Positions 55,423 to 63,630 of a stretch of DNA of 64,000 bases are shown here, piece by piece; the first letter of the stretch is position 1, and every line of letters starts with the position of its first letter. The notes under the pieces were generated by a model. The model ran no database searches, was not told where the DNA came from, and saw only the letters and a program-made list of their open reading frames with translations. The stretch lies in the NCBI GenBank assembly GCA_017536695.1, contig JAFXGX010000016.1, positions 1 to 64,000 of the forward strand, written 5' to 3'. Source of the DNA: Bacteroidaceae bacterium (GTDB taxonomy: Bacteria > Bacteroidota > Bacteroidia > Bacteroidales > Bacteroidaceae). Both the position numbers and the translations under genes were made by a program.

Positions 55423-56241
55423 TCAAATTCCCCAAAAGAATACTCCATCCTCTTTTTTGTTCTCATACCTGTCGCCTTTTCGTGCCTGGTATGCCGAAGA
55501 GGCCTTATAGGTGGGGAACGAATCGATTGTTATATCAAGGAACCTCAACAGAGTCTGCAGCAGCTGCCGGATGTCAGCAGAATGTGTATCGGTTATTTCT
55601 GCAGAGATAATACCATGGATAATATGTATTACCTGGGTCTGGTGCGATGAAATGTTGTTCTGGCGTATAGCAGTCAGTAATTCATCAACAAGTTCATCGC
55701 CGACAATATTGCGAATTTTGGCCTCGGCCATAGTAACTAAAGGGCGATATTTCGCACAATCCCTTCGGTATATTTCAGGGAATGCCGAACGGCGGAAGTA
55801 CTCTCCCGACCAAAAGAACGTACTGAAAAATTCCTTGGCTATATCACTATCGTACCATTCCCGGTGGTTTCTTAACTGGGACAAAATCGTATCGAAGACA
55901 TCATCATATACATCAAGCAGTTTCTTATGTAAACGATTCACACGTTCCGAACTTGCCGGTGTGATATTCTCCGTAGACACAACGCCGAAGCCACTGCCTG
56001 TAAGCACCAGGTCAAGGTGCGGTATAGTATCGGCATAAGCTTTCACACATACAGCAGTCGTAATGTTCCTTACTTCAATAGGAGATGGCTCCTTCACGAC
56101 ATCCAGGCCAAGAGTTCGGAACAGTTCCTCCTGGACAGATTCTATTTGTGGAGCTACAGCTTCAAATACATGGTTATCGCAGTTAGTGGCCGAGTAACAG
56201 CATTTCTCGAACACCTCTTGGGTTATATCAATTCTATTCAT
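55423..56241 (-). CDS. phage head-tail connector-like protein (possibly DUF6712)
   Basis: A 272-residue, mainly helical protein. Its layout resembles the DUF6712 family of Bacteroidetes phages, though that assignment is tentative. It overlaps the portal-like gene by 8 nt. No catalytic residues are evident. Confidence 0.55.
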   Translation of the reverse strand: MNRIDITQEVFEKCCYSATNCDNHVFEAVAPQIESVQEELFRTLGLDVVKEPSPIEVRNITTAVCVKAYADTIPHLDLVLTGSGFGVVSTENITPASSERVNRLHKKLLDVYDDVFDTILSQLRNHREWYDSDIAKEFFSTFFWSGEYFRRSAFPEIYRRDCAKYRPLVTMAEAKIRNIVGDELVDELLTAIRQNNISSHQTQVIHIIHGIISAEITDTHSADIRQLLQTLLRFLDITIDSFPTYKASSAYQARKGDRYENKKEDGVFFWGI

Positions 56242-57607
56242 CGTTAGGATCTTTTTGAGTACCGTCTTTTATAGAAACCTTTTTTGCGTCGTTCTTCTTG
56301 TCAAGCGTAGTCAGCATAATCAATGGAACATCAGGATAAACCTTGTCACCCCAACCGTTATACTCTATTACCACATTGTGAACGTTACATAGCAAGTCGT
56401 GCTGTGCAATCTCGAGAGACTGTTTGAGAGTAAAGAGTTCCCTTTTGTCGCTTCCCGAATTATTTGTCTGTGATTTGCCCGGTGTCGCACCCACAAGATT
56501 CGTGTGAATATTGAAAGCATAACACATCACATTGTTTGCCTCTGCAATATCCTCAGCCCAATCTCCACCCTCCTTGCCTTTATCGATGAGGTTTACCTTT
56601 ACCATGGAAATTTCACGACCATCAGGATTGATGTAATATCCGGATATCCACACCTTGCCCGAGTTCTCAATGCCTGAAACGAATTTGACAATATTCTCTT
56701 TCTCTTTATTGATGCGGTCAGTTTTCTCCTTAAAATCAGTAATTCCCTCATTCGCACAGATTGTGCTCCAATAATCCTTATGCACCTCAACAATATATTT
56801 CACAGAGGCGGAATTCTTGAGCTTCGCTTTCTTGCCGACACCAATGAGCTGCTTGATGTCGTACCAATGGCCTTTGAATATTGAGGTGTAGTAAGGAACG
56901 GGGTAATACTGTAGGCCCGGAGTCGGAAATCTTGAAACAATGGCGAATTTTCTGTCATTCGTTCTCACGCGGCACAATCCATCTTTCCCCGGTTCCTTAC
57001 CCATTCGCACCATCAGATCACCCAAGGGGTCTATGAAATCCAATAACGGAATAACCTCAATATCATCCTTAGAAGGATTTGCATCACGGAAATCTGCGTA
57101 GAAAACATGGTTTATCTTGCCGTTGTCATCCGCTTCTTCAAATCGACAATAGCAAGCCTCTTTGTGGCGAAGCTGCACAATCTTAGAAGCATCACGCGAC
57201 AGGATGATGACAGCGACAGCATAGTAGAACCATTTGAAATCAGTAGTCTGCTCAATCCAAAATGAAGGCAAGAAATTACGGTTATAGAAACGTCTTATTT
57301 CCGGATCTCGAGTAGGTTCTTTTGTCTCATAATCGATATACTTAAGACCGCCACTATAACCTGTAAGAACGTTGAAGTATTGATTTTGTGCCAAAATTTC
57401 GTCCCTGCCAATGGCGTTCATGAGAGAATAAGGCATCTGATTATCTGGCCCAAAAGGTACATACTTATAGTTCGTACCGGGAATTGGGATTGCCTCTCCA
57501 AAAAAATCCTCATCAAAAACAGCAGAAGAGTCGCTTACCGTCTCGATACTGCAAAGTACCGAGTTGGAAATTTCAAAAACCGAAGATTCAGTAAAATTAT
57601 CAGTCAT
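56234..57607 (-). CDS. portal-like protein
   Basis: A 457-residue protein. The order of mixed alpha/beta segments, the YVPFGPDNQMPYSLM region and the late SGSDKRELFTLKQSLEIAQ block (a helix like those lining portal channels) fit portal proteins of tailed phages. It lies upstream (in reading order) of the connector genes. Confidence is moderate because portals diverge strongly. Confidence 0.65.
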   Translation of the reverse strand: MTDNFTESSVFEISNSVLCSIETVSDSSAVFDEDFFGEAIPIPGTNYKYVPFGPDNQMPYSLMNAIGRDEILAQNQYFNVLTGYSGGLKYIDYETKEPTRDPEIRRFYNRNFLPSFWIEQTTDFKWFYYAVAVIILSRDASKIVQLRHKEACYCRFEEADDNGKINHVFYADFRDANPSKDDIEVIPLLDFIDPLGDLMVRMGKEPGKDGLCRVRTNDRKFAIVSRFPTPGLQYYPVPYYTSIFKGHWYDIKQLIGVGKKAKLKNSASVKYIVEVHKDYWSTICANEGITDFKEKTDRINKEKENIVKFVSGIENSGKVWISGYYINPDGREISMVKVNLIDKGKEGGDWAEDIAEANNVMCYAFNIHTNLVGATPGKSQTNNSGSDKRELFTLKQSLEIAQHDLLCNVHNVVIEYNGWGDKVYPDVPLIMLTTLDKKNDAKKVSIKDGTQKDPNDE

Positions 57608-57837
57608 CTGTATATAGTTTTACCGTTAATTTCAAAAAGTGTAATATCTCTGAACTCACGAACCTGTCCATTCGGGAACCTCACTTTGTGAGTACCACCG
57701 CGCCGATGTGCCGAAAAGCATACAACCCCCTTATATGTAAGGATATCTCCAGTTGATAGTTTCCACAGGCGTAAATCAACAGGTTTGCCCAACTCAAGAA
57801 ACTTGAAAGCATCTTTGTAGTAAATAGTCTTATCCAT
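57604..57837 (-). CDS. small phage protein, unknown
   Basis: A 77-residue, basic protein without a known motif, overlapping the portal-like gene by 4 nt and touching the next gene. Intact frame and tight packing support it. Confidence 0.6.
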   Translation of the reverse strand: MDKTIYYKDAFKFLELGKPVDLRLWKLSTGDILTYKGVVCFSAHRRGGTHKVRFPNGQVREFRDITLFEINGKTIYR

Positions 57838-58904
57838 CAGTTAAAAGTAACATCAAATGTTTTATCAAACAGTTTCGGAGGCCTTATGGTGTGCAACATA
57901 GCAGATACGAACGAAGCTCGGCGATAAGTGTATTCAAATGTCGGCAAAGAGTCATCATCATTGACGTACTTGATTTCCGTATCAGTAAAAACGACCTCAT
58001 CACTCGCAACCCCGGATGAATCCATAAGAAAAACATATCTAGACCTTGCGAGGTCCATCCCCAGACGGAGCATACTATCGAGCAGAATACCGCTATTAGC
58101 CTTAAAAAGTTCCGTATCATCAATATCATACTGCTTATAAAGGCCATCAATATAAGCATGTGAACGCTTGATTGAATATTCCGTTTCGACAGTCCCGGTA
58201 AGATACATTGTTTCCCAACAGCCAAAATTGTTGCGAAACATAATTGCAGGATTTGCTTTCGGTAGAGTTTTATCCACTTCAAAGTAGAAAGAACGTTCAC
58301 CGGCTCGAACAGCAAAGCCAATAAGCTCTCCCAGAGAGTCATCAACAAACCTGGCTGGCGATACATTGATGCTATTTACAGCGTCTAAAACAACATCATC
58401 CTCGTTCATCAGCAGCACCTCTTTCGTTTCAACACCAGTGCCTGAATAGTAAGAAGCCTGAACATAGACACTACATGTGCTCTGCGGATAGAATGAAAGC
58501 GTTTCATACCTGCCAATCTGCGTGGTTTTCTTATTTACCAATGTTGTAAGGAAGAACGAAGGCAAAAACTCTTCAGCGTTTTCAGATATGCGTGTAGCAG
58601 TTTTGAAGACACGATAAGAAACAGAGTAATCATCTTGTCCCTCCTCCCTGGCGGTGAATACAAAATCTGCGAAAACGCCATCAATATAACTCTCAAGAAT
58701 ACGCCGTAAATCAAACAGCCTAATCTCACCATTATTGTCAGGCACATAGTCAGCAGTAAAGACTGTGAAACCGTTACACTCTATAGAAAATGTGACAACA
58801 CCGGTCGAATTGTCTATCCACATATCCTGCATATATGTAGAGAAGAACAAACTACCGGGTATGCTACGATTTGTATTGTTATCTATGTTGCGTATTATTG
58901 CCAT
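57837..58904 (-). CDS. phage structural protein, unknown
   Basis: A 355-residue, beta-rich protein, starting at the ATG at 58904 (MAIIRNIDNN...). The upstream extension of the frame is basic, Cys-rich and unlikely. The sequence has no motif I recognise; it does not look like a major capsid protein. It is first of the structural block and follows the cassette at 59-61 kb. Confidence 0.65.
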   Translation of the reverse strand: MAIIRNIDNNTNRSIPGSLFFSTYMQDMWIDNSTGVVTFSIECNGFTVFTADYVPDNNGEIRLFDLRRILESYIDGVFADFVFTAREEGQDDYSVSYRVFKTATRISENAEEFLPSFFLTTLVNKKTTQIGRYETLSFYPQSTCSVYVQASYYSGTGVETKEVLLMNEDDVVLDAVNSINVSPARFVDDSLGELIGFAVRAGERSFYFEVDKTLPKANPAIMFRNNFGCWETMYLTGTVETEYSIKRSHAYIDGLYKQYDIDDTELFKANSGILLDSMLRLGMDLARSRYVFLMDSSGVASDEVVFTDTEIKYVNDDDSLPTFEYTYRRASFVSAMLHTIRPPKLFDKTFDVTFN

Positions 58905-58990
58905 TGAATTTATTTTGCCCGAAAGTAGACATAGCCTAGAGATAGTAAAAAGACAAGCAACTGTTCTGCCAACTACGCAGAACACCCACT

Positions 58991-59018
58991 GCCGCCGCCA
59001 GGCGGCGCGATTTTTTTT
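58991..59018 (+). terminator. plus-strand terminator-like hairpin
   Basis: GCCGCC-gcca-GGCGGC (58991-59006) is followed on the plus strand by TTTTTTTT (59011-59018). No plus-strand gene precedes it, so it could block antisense transcription into the cassette. Confidence 0.6.
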
Positions 59019-59036
59019 GCGAACAGGCACAAAAAG

Positions 59037-59061
59037 GGGAGCAACCTTGTCGGCTGCTCCC
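59037..59061 (-). terminator. terminator of the small-gene cassette
   Basis: GGGAGCA (59037-59043) pairs with TGCTCCC (59055-59061). On the minus strand it is followed by CCTTTTTG. It ends transcription from 60281 before the structural genes. Confidence 0.88.
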
Positions 59062-59075
59062 TTTCTCTTGGGCTG

Positions 59076-59597
59076 TTACTTTACAAGTTCGGCCTCAATC
59101 TCGGCAATCTTCTTGTTAATCTTGTCGCGGATGAAATCCACAAAATGCAACAGCAGTTCTCGGTTGGAAATCTTGAAAATGTTCTCCTCGCGGAATGAGG
59201 GTGCGCCTGAACTCGCAAAAATTAGGCGGTAGTTTGAAACCTCGAAAGTGTCATCCTCATTGAGCACCTCTTCTGCGGTGTTGATTTGGTCAAGCGTCTC
59301 GATAAACTTTGTACGCTTGGCTGAAAGTTCCTTCTTCGCCTCAAGCACCTTGAGGCACTCGGCAAGTTCCTTCTGCTTGCGCTCCATTTCTTTCTGCAAC
59401 TCCTCTGCCTTGCGCTGTGCCTCGCTCTTGGGTTTGCTCTTCTTCTCACTCTTGGGGGTTGGGGGAGTTGTAGAGGGGGTGCTCTCTTCTGCCTTGGTTG
59501 TCACTGGGGGCACGGTGGCTACAATAACCTTGCCAACCTCTGCTGTTGCATTCTTCACTCCGTTTGCACTCTCAATGTTCTTTTTTGTTGTCTCCAT
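59076..59597 (-). CDS. coiled-coil, Lys/Glu-rich protein
   Basis: A 173-residue protein. Residues about 25-55 are Pro/Thr-rich, about 55-105 form a charged coiled coil, and the C-terminal half is mixed alpha/beta. No signal peptide or motif. It is the last gene of a three-gene cassette with its own terminator and is not obviously structural. Confidence 0.6.
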   Translation of the reverse strand: METTKKNIESANGVKNATAEVGKVIVATVPPVTTKAEESTPSTTPPTPKSEKKSKPKSEAQRKAEELQKEMERKQKELAECLKVLEAKKELSAKRTKFIETLDQINTAEEVLNEDDTFEVSNYRLIFASSGAPSFREENIFKISNRELLLHFVDFIRDKINKKIAEIEAELVK

Positions 59598-59650
59598 AGT
59601 TCTATAAATTTTAAGGAGTTAATACTATACACCTGTCGCGCGGTGTCCGC

Positions 59651-60028
59651 TTATTTTGTAATTGTGTGAACTTGGGAAATATCAAAGAGGTGACACACTG
59701 GGAAATAGTCCTCTTTTTCGGTTGCGTGTTCTCCTTTGGCCTTTGCCTCTGCAACTCGTTCCTTTTCTGCCTTTGTGGCCTTTGGTGTTGCCCATATCAT
59801 AAAAGAGGTTTGTCCTTTCTTCACGATATAGCCGGCTTCTTTCCATTGGTCAAAGGTTCTCAAATCGCTAGCAGAAAACTGTCGTTTGTAGTATGCCAAC
59901 AGCAAACTGTTTACACTTTCCTCGATGCCTTCCATTTGAGCAACCGCCTTTAGGTCTTGCGATAATGCGCTCAATTCCTTTCTGCGCTCAATAGCGCGCG
60001 CTTTCTTTTCTTCTTTAGTCTGTTTCAT
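59651..60028 (-). CDS. ArdC N-domain-like protein
   Basis: A 125-residue protein, starting at 60028 (MKQTKEEKK...). The core NSLLLAYYKR...FDQWKEAGYIVKKGQ resembles the N-terminal ssDNA-binding domain of ArdC antirestriction proteins (YxGxNxLLL and TFxQxxxxGxxVxKG pattern). The metallopeptidase-like C-domain is absent. ArdC proteins are known from plasmids and conjugative elements, where they protect incoming DNA. Function here is unproven. Confidence 0.55.
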   Translation of the reverse strand: MKQTKEEKKARAIERRKELSALSQDLKAVAQMEGIEESVNSLLLAYYKRQFSASDLRTFDQWKEAGYIVKKGQTSFMIWATPKATKAEKERVAEAKAKGEHATEKEDYFPVCHLFDISQVHTITK

Positions 60029-60074
60029 AGTCTCGATTATTTGAGTTATACATTTTTTCCATTTCTGCCATTTA

Positions 60075-60281
60075 TTAGCAGATGACAAACTCGCTCCCTG
60101 GCTGTTGGAAATAGCTTTCTCCATTGGTATATAGTTCTAGTTCTTCGCCCTCTGCTGTTATGAATATTATGCTCAGTTCGTAAATGGTATTGAACACCTT
60201 TGTAATCTTAGCACCTTTAAAAGTTTTGTTGATGAACTCAAAACCTTGCTTCTTTGTGAATGTCTTGTAACCTCTTTTCAT
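60075..60281 (-). CDS. small protein, unknown
   Basis: A 68-residue protein with mixed alpha/beta pattern. Intact frame and position directly upstream of the ArdC-like gene on the same strand support it. No motif is visible. It is first of the three-gene cassette. Confidence 0.55.
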   Translation of the reverse strand: MKRGYKTFTKKQGFEFINKTFKGAKITKVFNTIYELSIIFITAEGEELELYTNGESYFQQPGSEFVIC

Positions 60282-60337
60282 TGCTGTGTGTATTGTGTAG
60301 TTTGTAATAATTTATCTGGCGGTTGAAGCCAGATCCG

Positions 60338-60382
60338 GTGTGAGCCTTTTAACTTTTTTGCTCCTCACACTGAGCTTTTTTT
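60338..60382 (+). terminator. plus-strand terminator-like element
   Basis: GTGTGAG (60338-60344) pairs with CTCACAC (60364-60370), and the overlapping smaller stem GCTC (60360-60363)/GAGC (60372-60375) is followed by a T8 run. There is no plus-strand gene upstream to terminate. Confidence 0.45.
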
Positions 60383-60533
60383 TAATTTTTCCGTCGTATA
60401 TCGCCGACCGTTTGTTTCGCCTTTTGTGGCTGCTTAAAAGTGTCCGACAGCGCAGTGTTGCAAGGTTTTATACAAGAAATACTACCTGAGAGAAAAGAGG
60501 TGTGGAGATTTGTTGAGAAACCATCGGCCCGAC

Positions 60534-60564
60534 CTTGATTAGCGAGATGGCGAAAGTACCTTTG
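60534..60564 (+). promoter_or_regulatory. strong plus-strand promoter in the cassette
   Basis: CTTG (60534-60537) and TACCTTTG (60557-60564) are 19 nt apart, an almost ideal -33/-7 pair. Transcription would run right, opposite to nearly all prophage genes. Confidence 0.6.
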
Positions 60565-60633
60565 CAGCGGAAAAAGGGAAACACATAACGGTCGCTATAC
60601 AAAGGATTAAATCAAAGGCGAAGTGGGAGAAAA

Positions 60634-60669
60634 TGAGCAAAAAACAGATAGCACAGCTATCGCTATAAA
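60634..60669 (+). CDS. possible 11-residue leader peptide
   Basis: An ATG at 60634 has GGGAG 4-5 nt upstream and encodes MSKKQIAQLSL. It lies about 63 nt behind a strong promoter. It may be a translated leader or a chance frame. Confidence 0.25.
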
Positions 60670-60903
60670 ACAATAACACCCGTGAAGTATTCGGTCTTGA
60701 GACTTGATGAAGAGACGGAGGAAATACAAGCCGGGTACCAAACCGCGAAATTCGGTTCATATTTCATATCTGAAAGAAATATGCCAAAAATGAACGGAAT
60801 TTCGCCGCCCGCCACAATTCATAGGCGGTTGAACAATAATGAATTACCTATCAAAAAAACGGGGAAAATTCAAGAATTTTGGATTTTTTCCGCTCCTCCG
60901 CGA

Positions 60904-60931
60904 GCAAAGGCATTAAGAATTAAGCCTTTGC
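60904..60931. other. stable hairpin in the cassette
   Basis: GCAAAGGC (60904-60911) pairs with GCCTTTGC (60924-60931), with TTAA/TTAA extending the stem below a 3-nt loop. A second hairpin follows at 60942-60960 (AACCGCA/TGCGGTT). No T-run follows either. Confidence 0.5.
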
Positions 60932-61065
60932 GAGCACCCCGAACCGCATTTTGTGCGGTTATCCGTAAGGGTACCCCCCAGCGCCCTACGCCAAGACCGC
61001 CGATTACCGATTATATTTTAGCGGAATATGCCGAGCGAAACGGGCGGTAAGCGCGAACGCGCGCA

Positions 61066-61100
61066 TAAAAAAAGCGGTGTGGCGATTACCTCACCACACC
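61066..61100 (-). terminator. terminator of the terminase gene
   Basis: GGTGTGG (61076-61082) pairs with CCACACC (61094-61100). On the minus strand the stem is followed by GCTTTTTTT. It ends terminase transcription 24 nt beyond the stop codon. Confidence 0.92.
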
Positions 61101-61123
61101 ACCTATATAATGCCGATTACCTT

Positions 61124-62746
61124 TTAGGTAGGACAAGCACCCAGATAACTGACATCAGAAACAAACTGCGGGAACCTCTCGCAACCAATGGCCAGTGTGT
61201 CAAAGGCATCACTACCATCGGTTCGGCTCTCGAGTCTGTCTTCTTCAGTCTCTGCGAGCTTCTCTCCGCGCTTATCCTTGCCGCCATTGTATACACCGGC
61301 AGTCTGTATCGAGATAATAAGGTCCTCGTTGTTCTCGCGGTTGATACGCAAATGTCTATTGGCTTTGCCCTGGAGCATACGGTTAATGAGCAGCTGCTTC
61401 TCCATGTGGTGCATAGGTTTACCAATATAGACATCGCGCACCTCCCACCCCTGAGTACTGAAAGCCTCAATGATTACCCATCGGAAGTCCTCATCATTCA
61501 CAGCATAGTTGCTACCAAGAGCCGTGCTGTCATAATAGAACACAACCTCCTTGCGCTTATGATTGCGGTAATACTTACAGAAGTCGCCAACGAGTTCCAC
61601 AAGCTTGCGCTCATACTTAACAAAGAAGGATTTAATGACACGCAGATTCCGGCCATCAATAACCTGTCCGGCAACAAGCCAATTGATATTCGCATTGAAG
61701 TCAAATGCAATACAGATAGGATGCATAGATGAGACATCGGCGTCCATCAACGAAGAAGGCTCCTTAATCTTGTCGAATTGGTATTCCAATGAGTCGAGAT
61801 AGCCAAAGTTGGTTGCCGAATAGTAATTGCGTTCAGTTAGCGAATTATAGAAGCCATCACGAGATATACCCACACGCTTGCACATTACAGAAGTCTGGAA
61901 GGTAAGCGGTGGCAAGTCGCGCTTCAGCTGTGCAATGAAGGCATCGCCAAGAACAGCGAGGTTATACAGCGTAGGAGCTTCGCGATAATAAACAGCGACA
62001 GAACGCAGTTTACACAGGTCGCGGTTGAGCTGTGTAAGATAAGCTCTAGTATATTCAGGGACCGGGCGACCTTCAGCCTGCATTTTCCTTACACGCTCCT
62101 TTACTTTCCATATCTCATAGACAATGCCACGAATGAGGTCAATCGTTTCCTGGTCACACTTGTTTTGGAAATCAAGGAACCAACTGCCCTTCTTTGTCAA
62201 GGGCATATCACTTGTAATGAGCATACCGTGATGGTAGCTCTTATGGCCGAAGTATTGACGATTACCACGATTGGCCGGGAAAGTCTCATCTTTAAGCTGC
62301 TCAAAGTCCACGAACTTAGCCTCGTCGATATCCAATGCATCGAAGCTGTGTGAGTTTGATGTACCTTGGCGGTCTTGAGATATTATGAAGCCTATAGAAC
62401 CGTTGTAGAATGACAGCACATTTTCATAGTTCTCGGGCTTAAATATAGGCTCGCCCCATCCCCAGGCTTTAGGAGGCTTTCGGCCGATACACCAATGAAT
62501 ATTACGTTTGAAGCCCCAATTCTCCCAATGAACGAGCATAGAAGGCAGTGTATTCGTGAGCGCACGCTTGGCATTAGGTGACACGAAGCCCGTAATCGAC
62601 CCGGGCATACGTTGAAAGTTCCTCAAGTTCCATTGCGCGTGCATCGGTCCTTTACCAATAGCACGACCGCCAACGACTACAGAGTCCTTTGCACCGATAT
62701 ACATCAGTTCCTGTTGAATGTCGTTAAGATAGACTTTCTGTGCCAT
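61124..62746 (-). CDS. phage terminase large subunit
   Basis: A 540-residue TerL. The ATPase part has Walker A at 26-33 (GGRAIGKG; the usual Ser/Thr after Lys is Gly) and Walker B ALDIDEA. The C-terminal nuclease part has the metal-binding aspartates in IAFDFN, YYDSTAL and DGSDAFDTL. It cuts and packages phage DNA at the portal. It overlaps the next gene in reading order by 23 nt and is followed by a strong terminator. Confidence 0.9.
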   Translation of the reverse strand: MAQKVYLNDIQQELMYIGAKDSVVVGGRAIGKGPMHAQWNLRNFQRMPGSITGFVSPNAKRALTNTLPSMLVHWENWGFKRNIHWCIGRKPPKAWGWGEPIFKPENYENVLSFYNGSIGFIISQDRQGTSNSHSFDALDIDEAKFVDFEQLKDETFPANRGNRQYFGHKSYHHGMLITSDMPLTKKGSWFLDFQNKCDQETIDLIRGIVYEIWKVKERVRKMQAEGRPVPEYTRAYLTQLNRDLCKLRSVAVYYREAPTLYNLAVLGDAFIAQLKRDLPPLTFQTSVMCKRVGISRDGFYNSLTERNYYSATNFGYLDSLEYQFDKIKEPSSLMDADVSSMHPICIAFDFNANINWLVAGQVIDGRNLRVIKSFFVKYERKLVELVGDFCKYYRNHKRKEVVFYYDSTALGSNYAVNDEDFRWVIIEAFSTQGWEVRDVYIGKPMHHMEKQLLINRMLQGKANRHLRINRENNEDLIISIQTAGVYNGGKDKRGEKLAETEEDRLESRTDGSDAFDTLAIGCERFPQFVSDVSYLGACPT

Positions 62747-63353
62747 TAGGATTCACTTTGAAAATATCGTCTGGGTTATAATCCTCCTCCTCGAGTTCAA
62801 TTTCCTGGATGTACTCATATTCCTTATTGTAGGACTCGATTTTCTCCCTAATAACCTCGCGGAGGTTAGGATAAGGCTTGAATCCTGCGACAGAGGGGTC
62901 ATCGGTCGGCACGAAAGCCTGCACAACAATCTTGTCATAATCGAAGTTGAGTTCATCCTCCTTGTCGAGTTGGGTGTATTTCGCGTACTTGTCTGCAGCT
63001 GCAGCCATAGCCTTTGCATCCTTGTTGATGCGGGCTACCTCATAGGCCTCATTGATCATCTCAAGGAAACGGTAACGATGATAGTCCTTGGATGTCTTCT
63101 GAAATTCACCGAGGAGCAGTTTCAATATGGAAAGGTCTGTATAAGCCTGGCTTTTGCCGAGCTTATAATCTTGCTGCAACTTAAGTACAATCTCCTTATC
63201 CTTGATACGAGGATGTTGCAGCCAAAAGTTGTAGAGGTCGCGCAACCGGAATATATGCTCTTGCGTGGCGAGTGGAAGCCCGGCACGCTGCATATCCGTA
63301 ACATCGGCAAATAGATGATCACGGGCAGTATCTATGATTGCTGGTAGTGGCAT
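62724..63353 (-). CDS. phage terminase-associated protein, small-subunit-like
   Basis: A 209-residue, mainly helical protein with an acidic C-terminus. Position directly upstream of TerL fits a terminase small subunit, which would bind the phage pac or cos site. A second candidate small subunit precedes it, so which of the two fills the role is uncertain. Confidence 0.6.
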   Translation of the reverse strand: MPLPAIIDTARDHLFADVTDMQRAGLPLATQEHIFRLRDLYNFWLQHPRIKDKEIVLKLQQDYKLGKSQAYTDLSILKLLLGEFQKTSKDYHRYRFLEMINEAYEVARINKDAKAMAAAADKYAKYTQLDKEDELNFDYDKIVVQAFVPTDDPSVAGFKPYPNLREVIREKIESYNKEYEYIQEIELEEEDYNPDDIFKVNPNGTESLS

Positions 63354-63354
63354 A

Positions 63355-63630
63355 TTATTCGTCGATAGTCATATCTTTAACATAGCCGGCTGTCAGTTGA
63401 ACAGCCAGCGGTGAACCAACCTTCGCAAGTTCAAGTTCCTGCTTACGAAGAGTCAATGCGGTGGTCGCTTTGCCTTTGTCATACGCCTTGCGTACCGGTG
63501 AGAGTTTATTGCTGAGTTCATCACGCAACATACTCTCATCGACATCGAGCAGAGCTGCTATATCGCTTACGGGGGTTAACGCCTCGGCAAGTTCCCGAAC
63601 TTTTTCTATAAATTCATCAGAGTAGTCCAT
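63355..63630 (-). CDS. HTH protein, terminase small-subunit-like
   Basis: A 91-residue protein, starting at 63630 (MDYSDEF...). A helix-turn-helix-like block (VSDIAALLDVDESMLRDEL) and two-helix tail resemble small terminase DNA-binding proteins. It is 1 nt upstream of the 209-residue gene. Confidence 0.65.
   Translation of the reverse strand: MDYSDEFIEKVRELAEALTPVSDIAALLDVDESMLRDELSNKLSPVRKAYDKGKATTALTLRKQELELAKVGSPLAVQLTAGYVKDMTIDE

Larger units (their letters stand above)
60282..61075. other. gene-poor regulatory region of the cassette
   Basis: About 790 nt without a convincing gene. It holds a plus-strand promoter at 60534-60564, an 11-codon frame behind it, plus-strand terminator-like hairpins at 60338-60370 and 60360-60382, and two hairpins at 60904-60931 and 60942-60960. 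The open frame at 60682-61050 is probably not coding. The style (short hairpins and CTTTGCAGCGG around the promoter) is like conjugative-element regulatory DNA. Confidence 0.5.

Noticed and set aside
60682..61050. 122-codon plus-strand frame starting with GTG
   Set aside because: Composition is odd (many Arg/Pro), it contains hairpins, and it ends near the terminase terminator on the other strand. Not supported as a gene.
61028..61732. 235-codon frame antisense to the terminase
   Set aside because: It lies opposite a well-supported gene and has no recognisable protein features.
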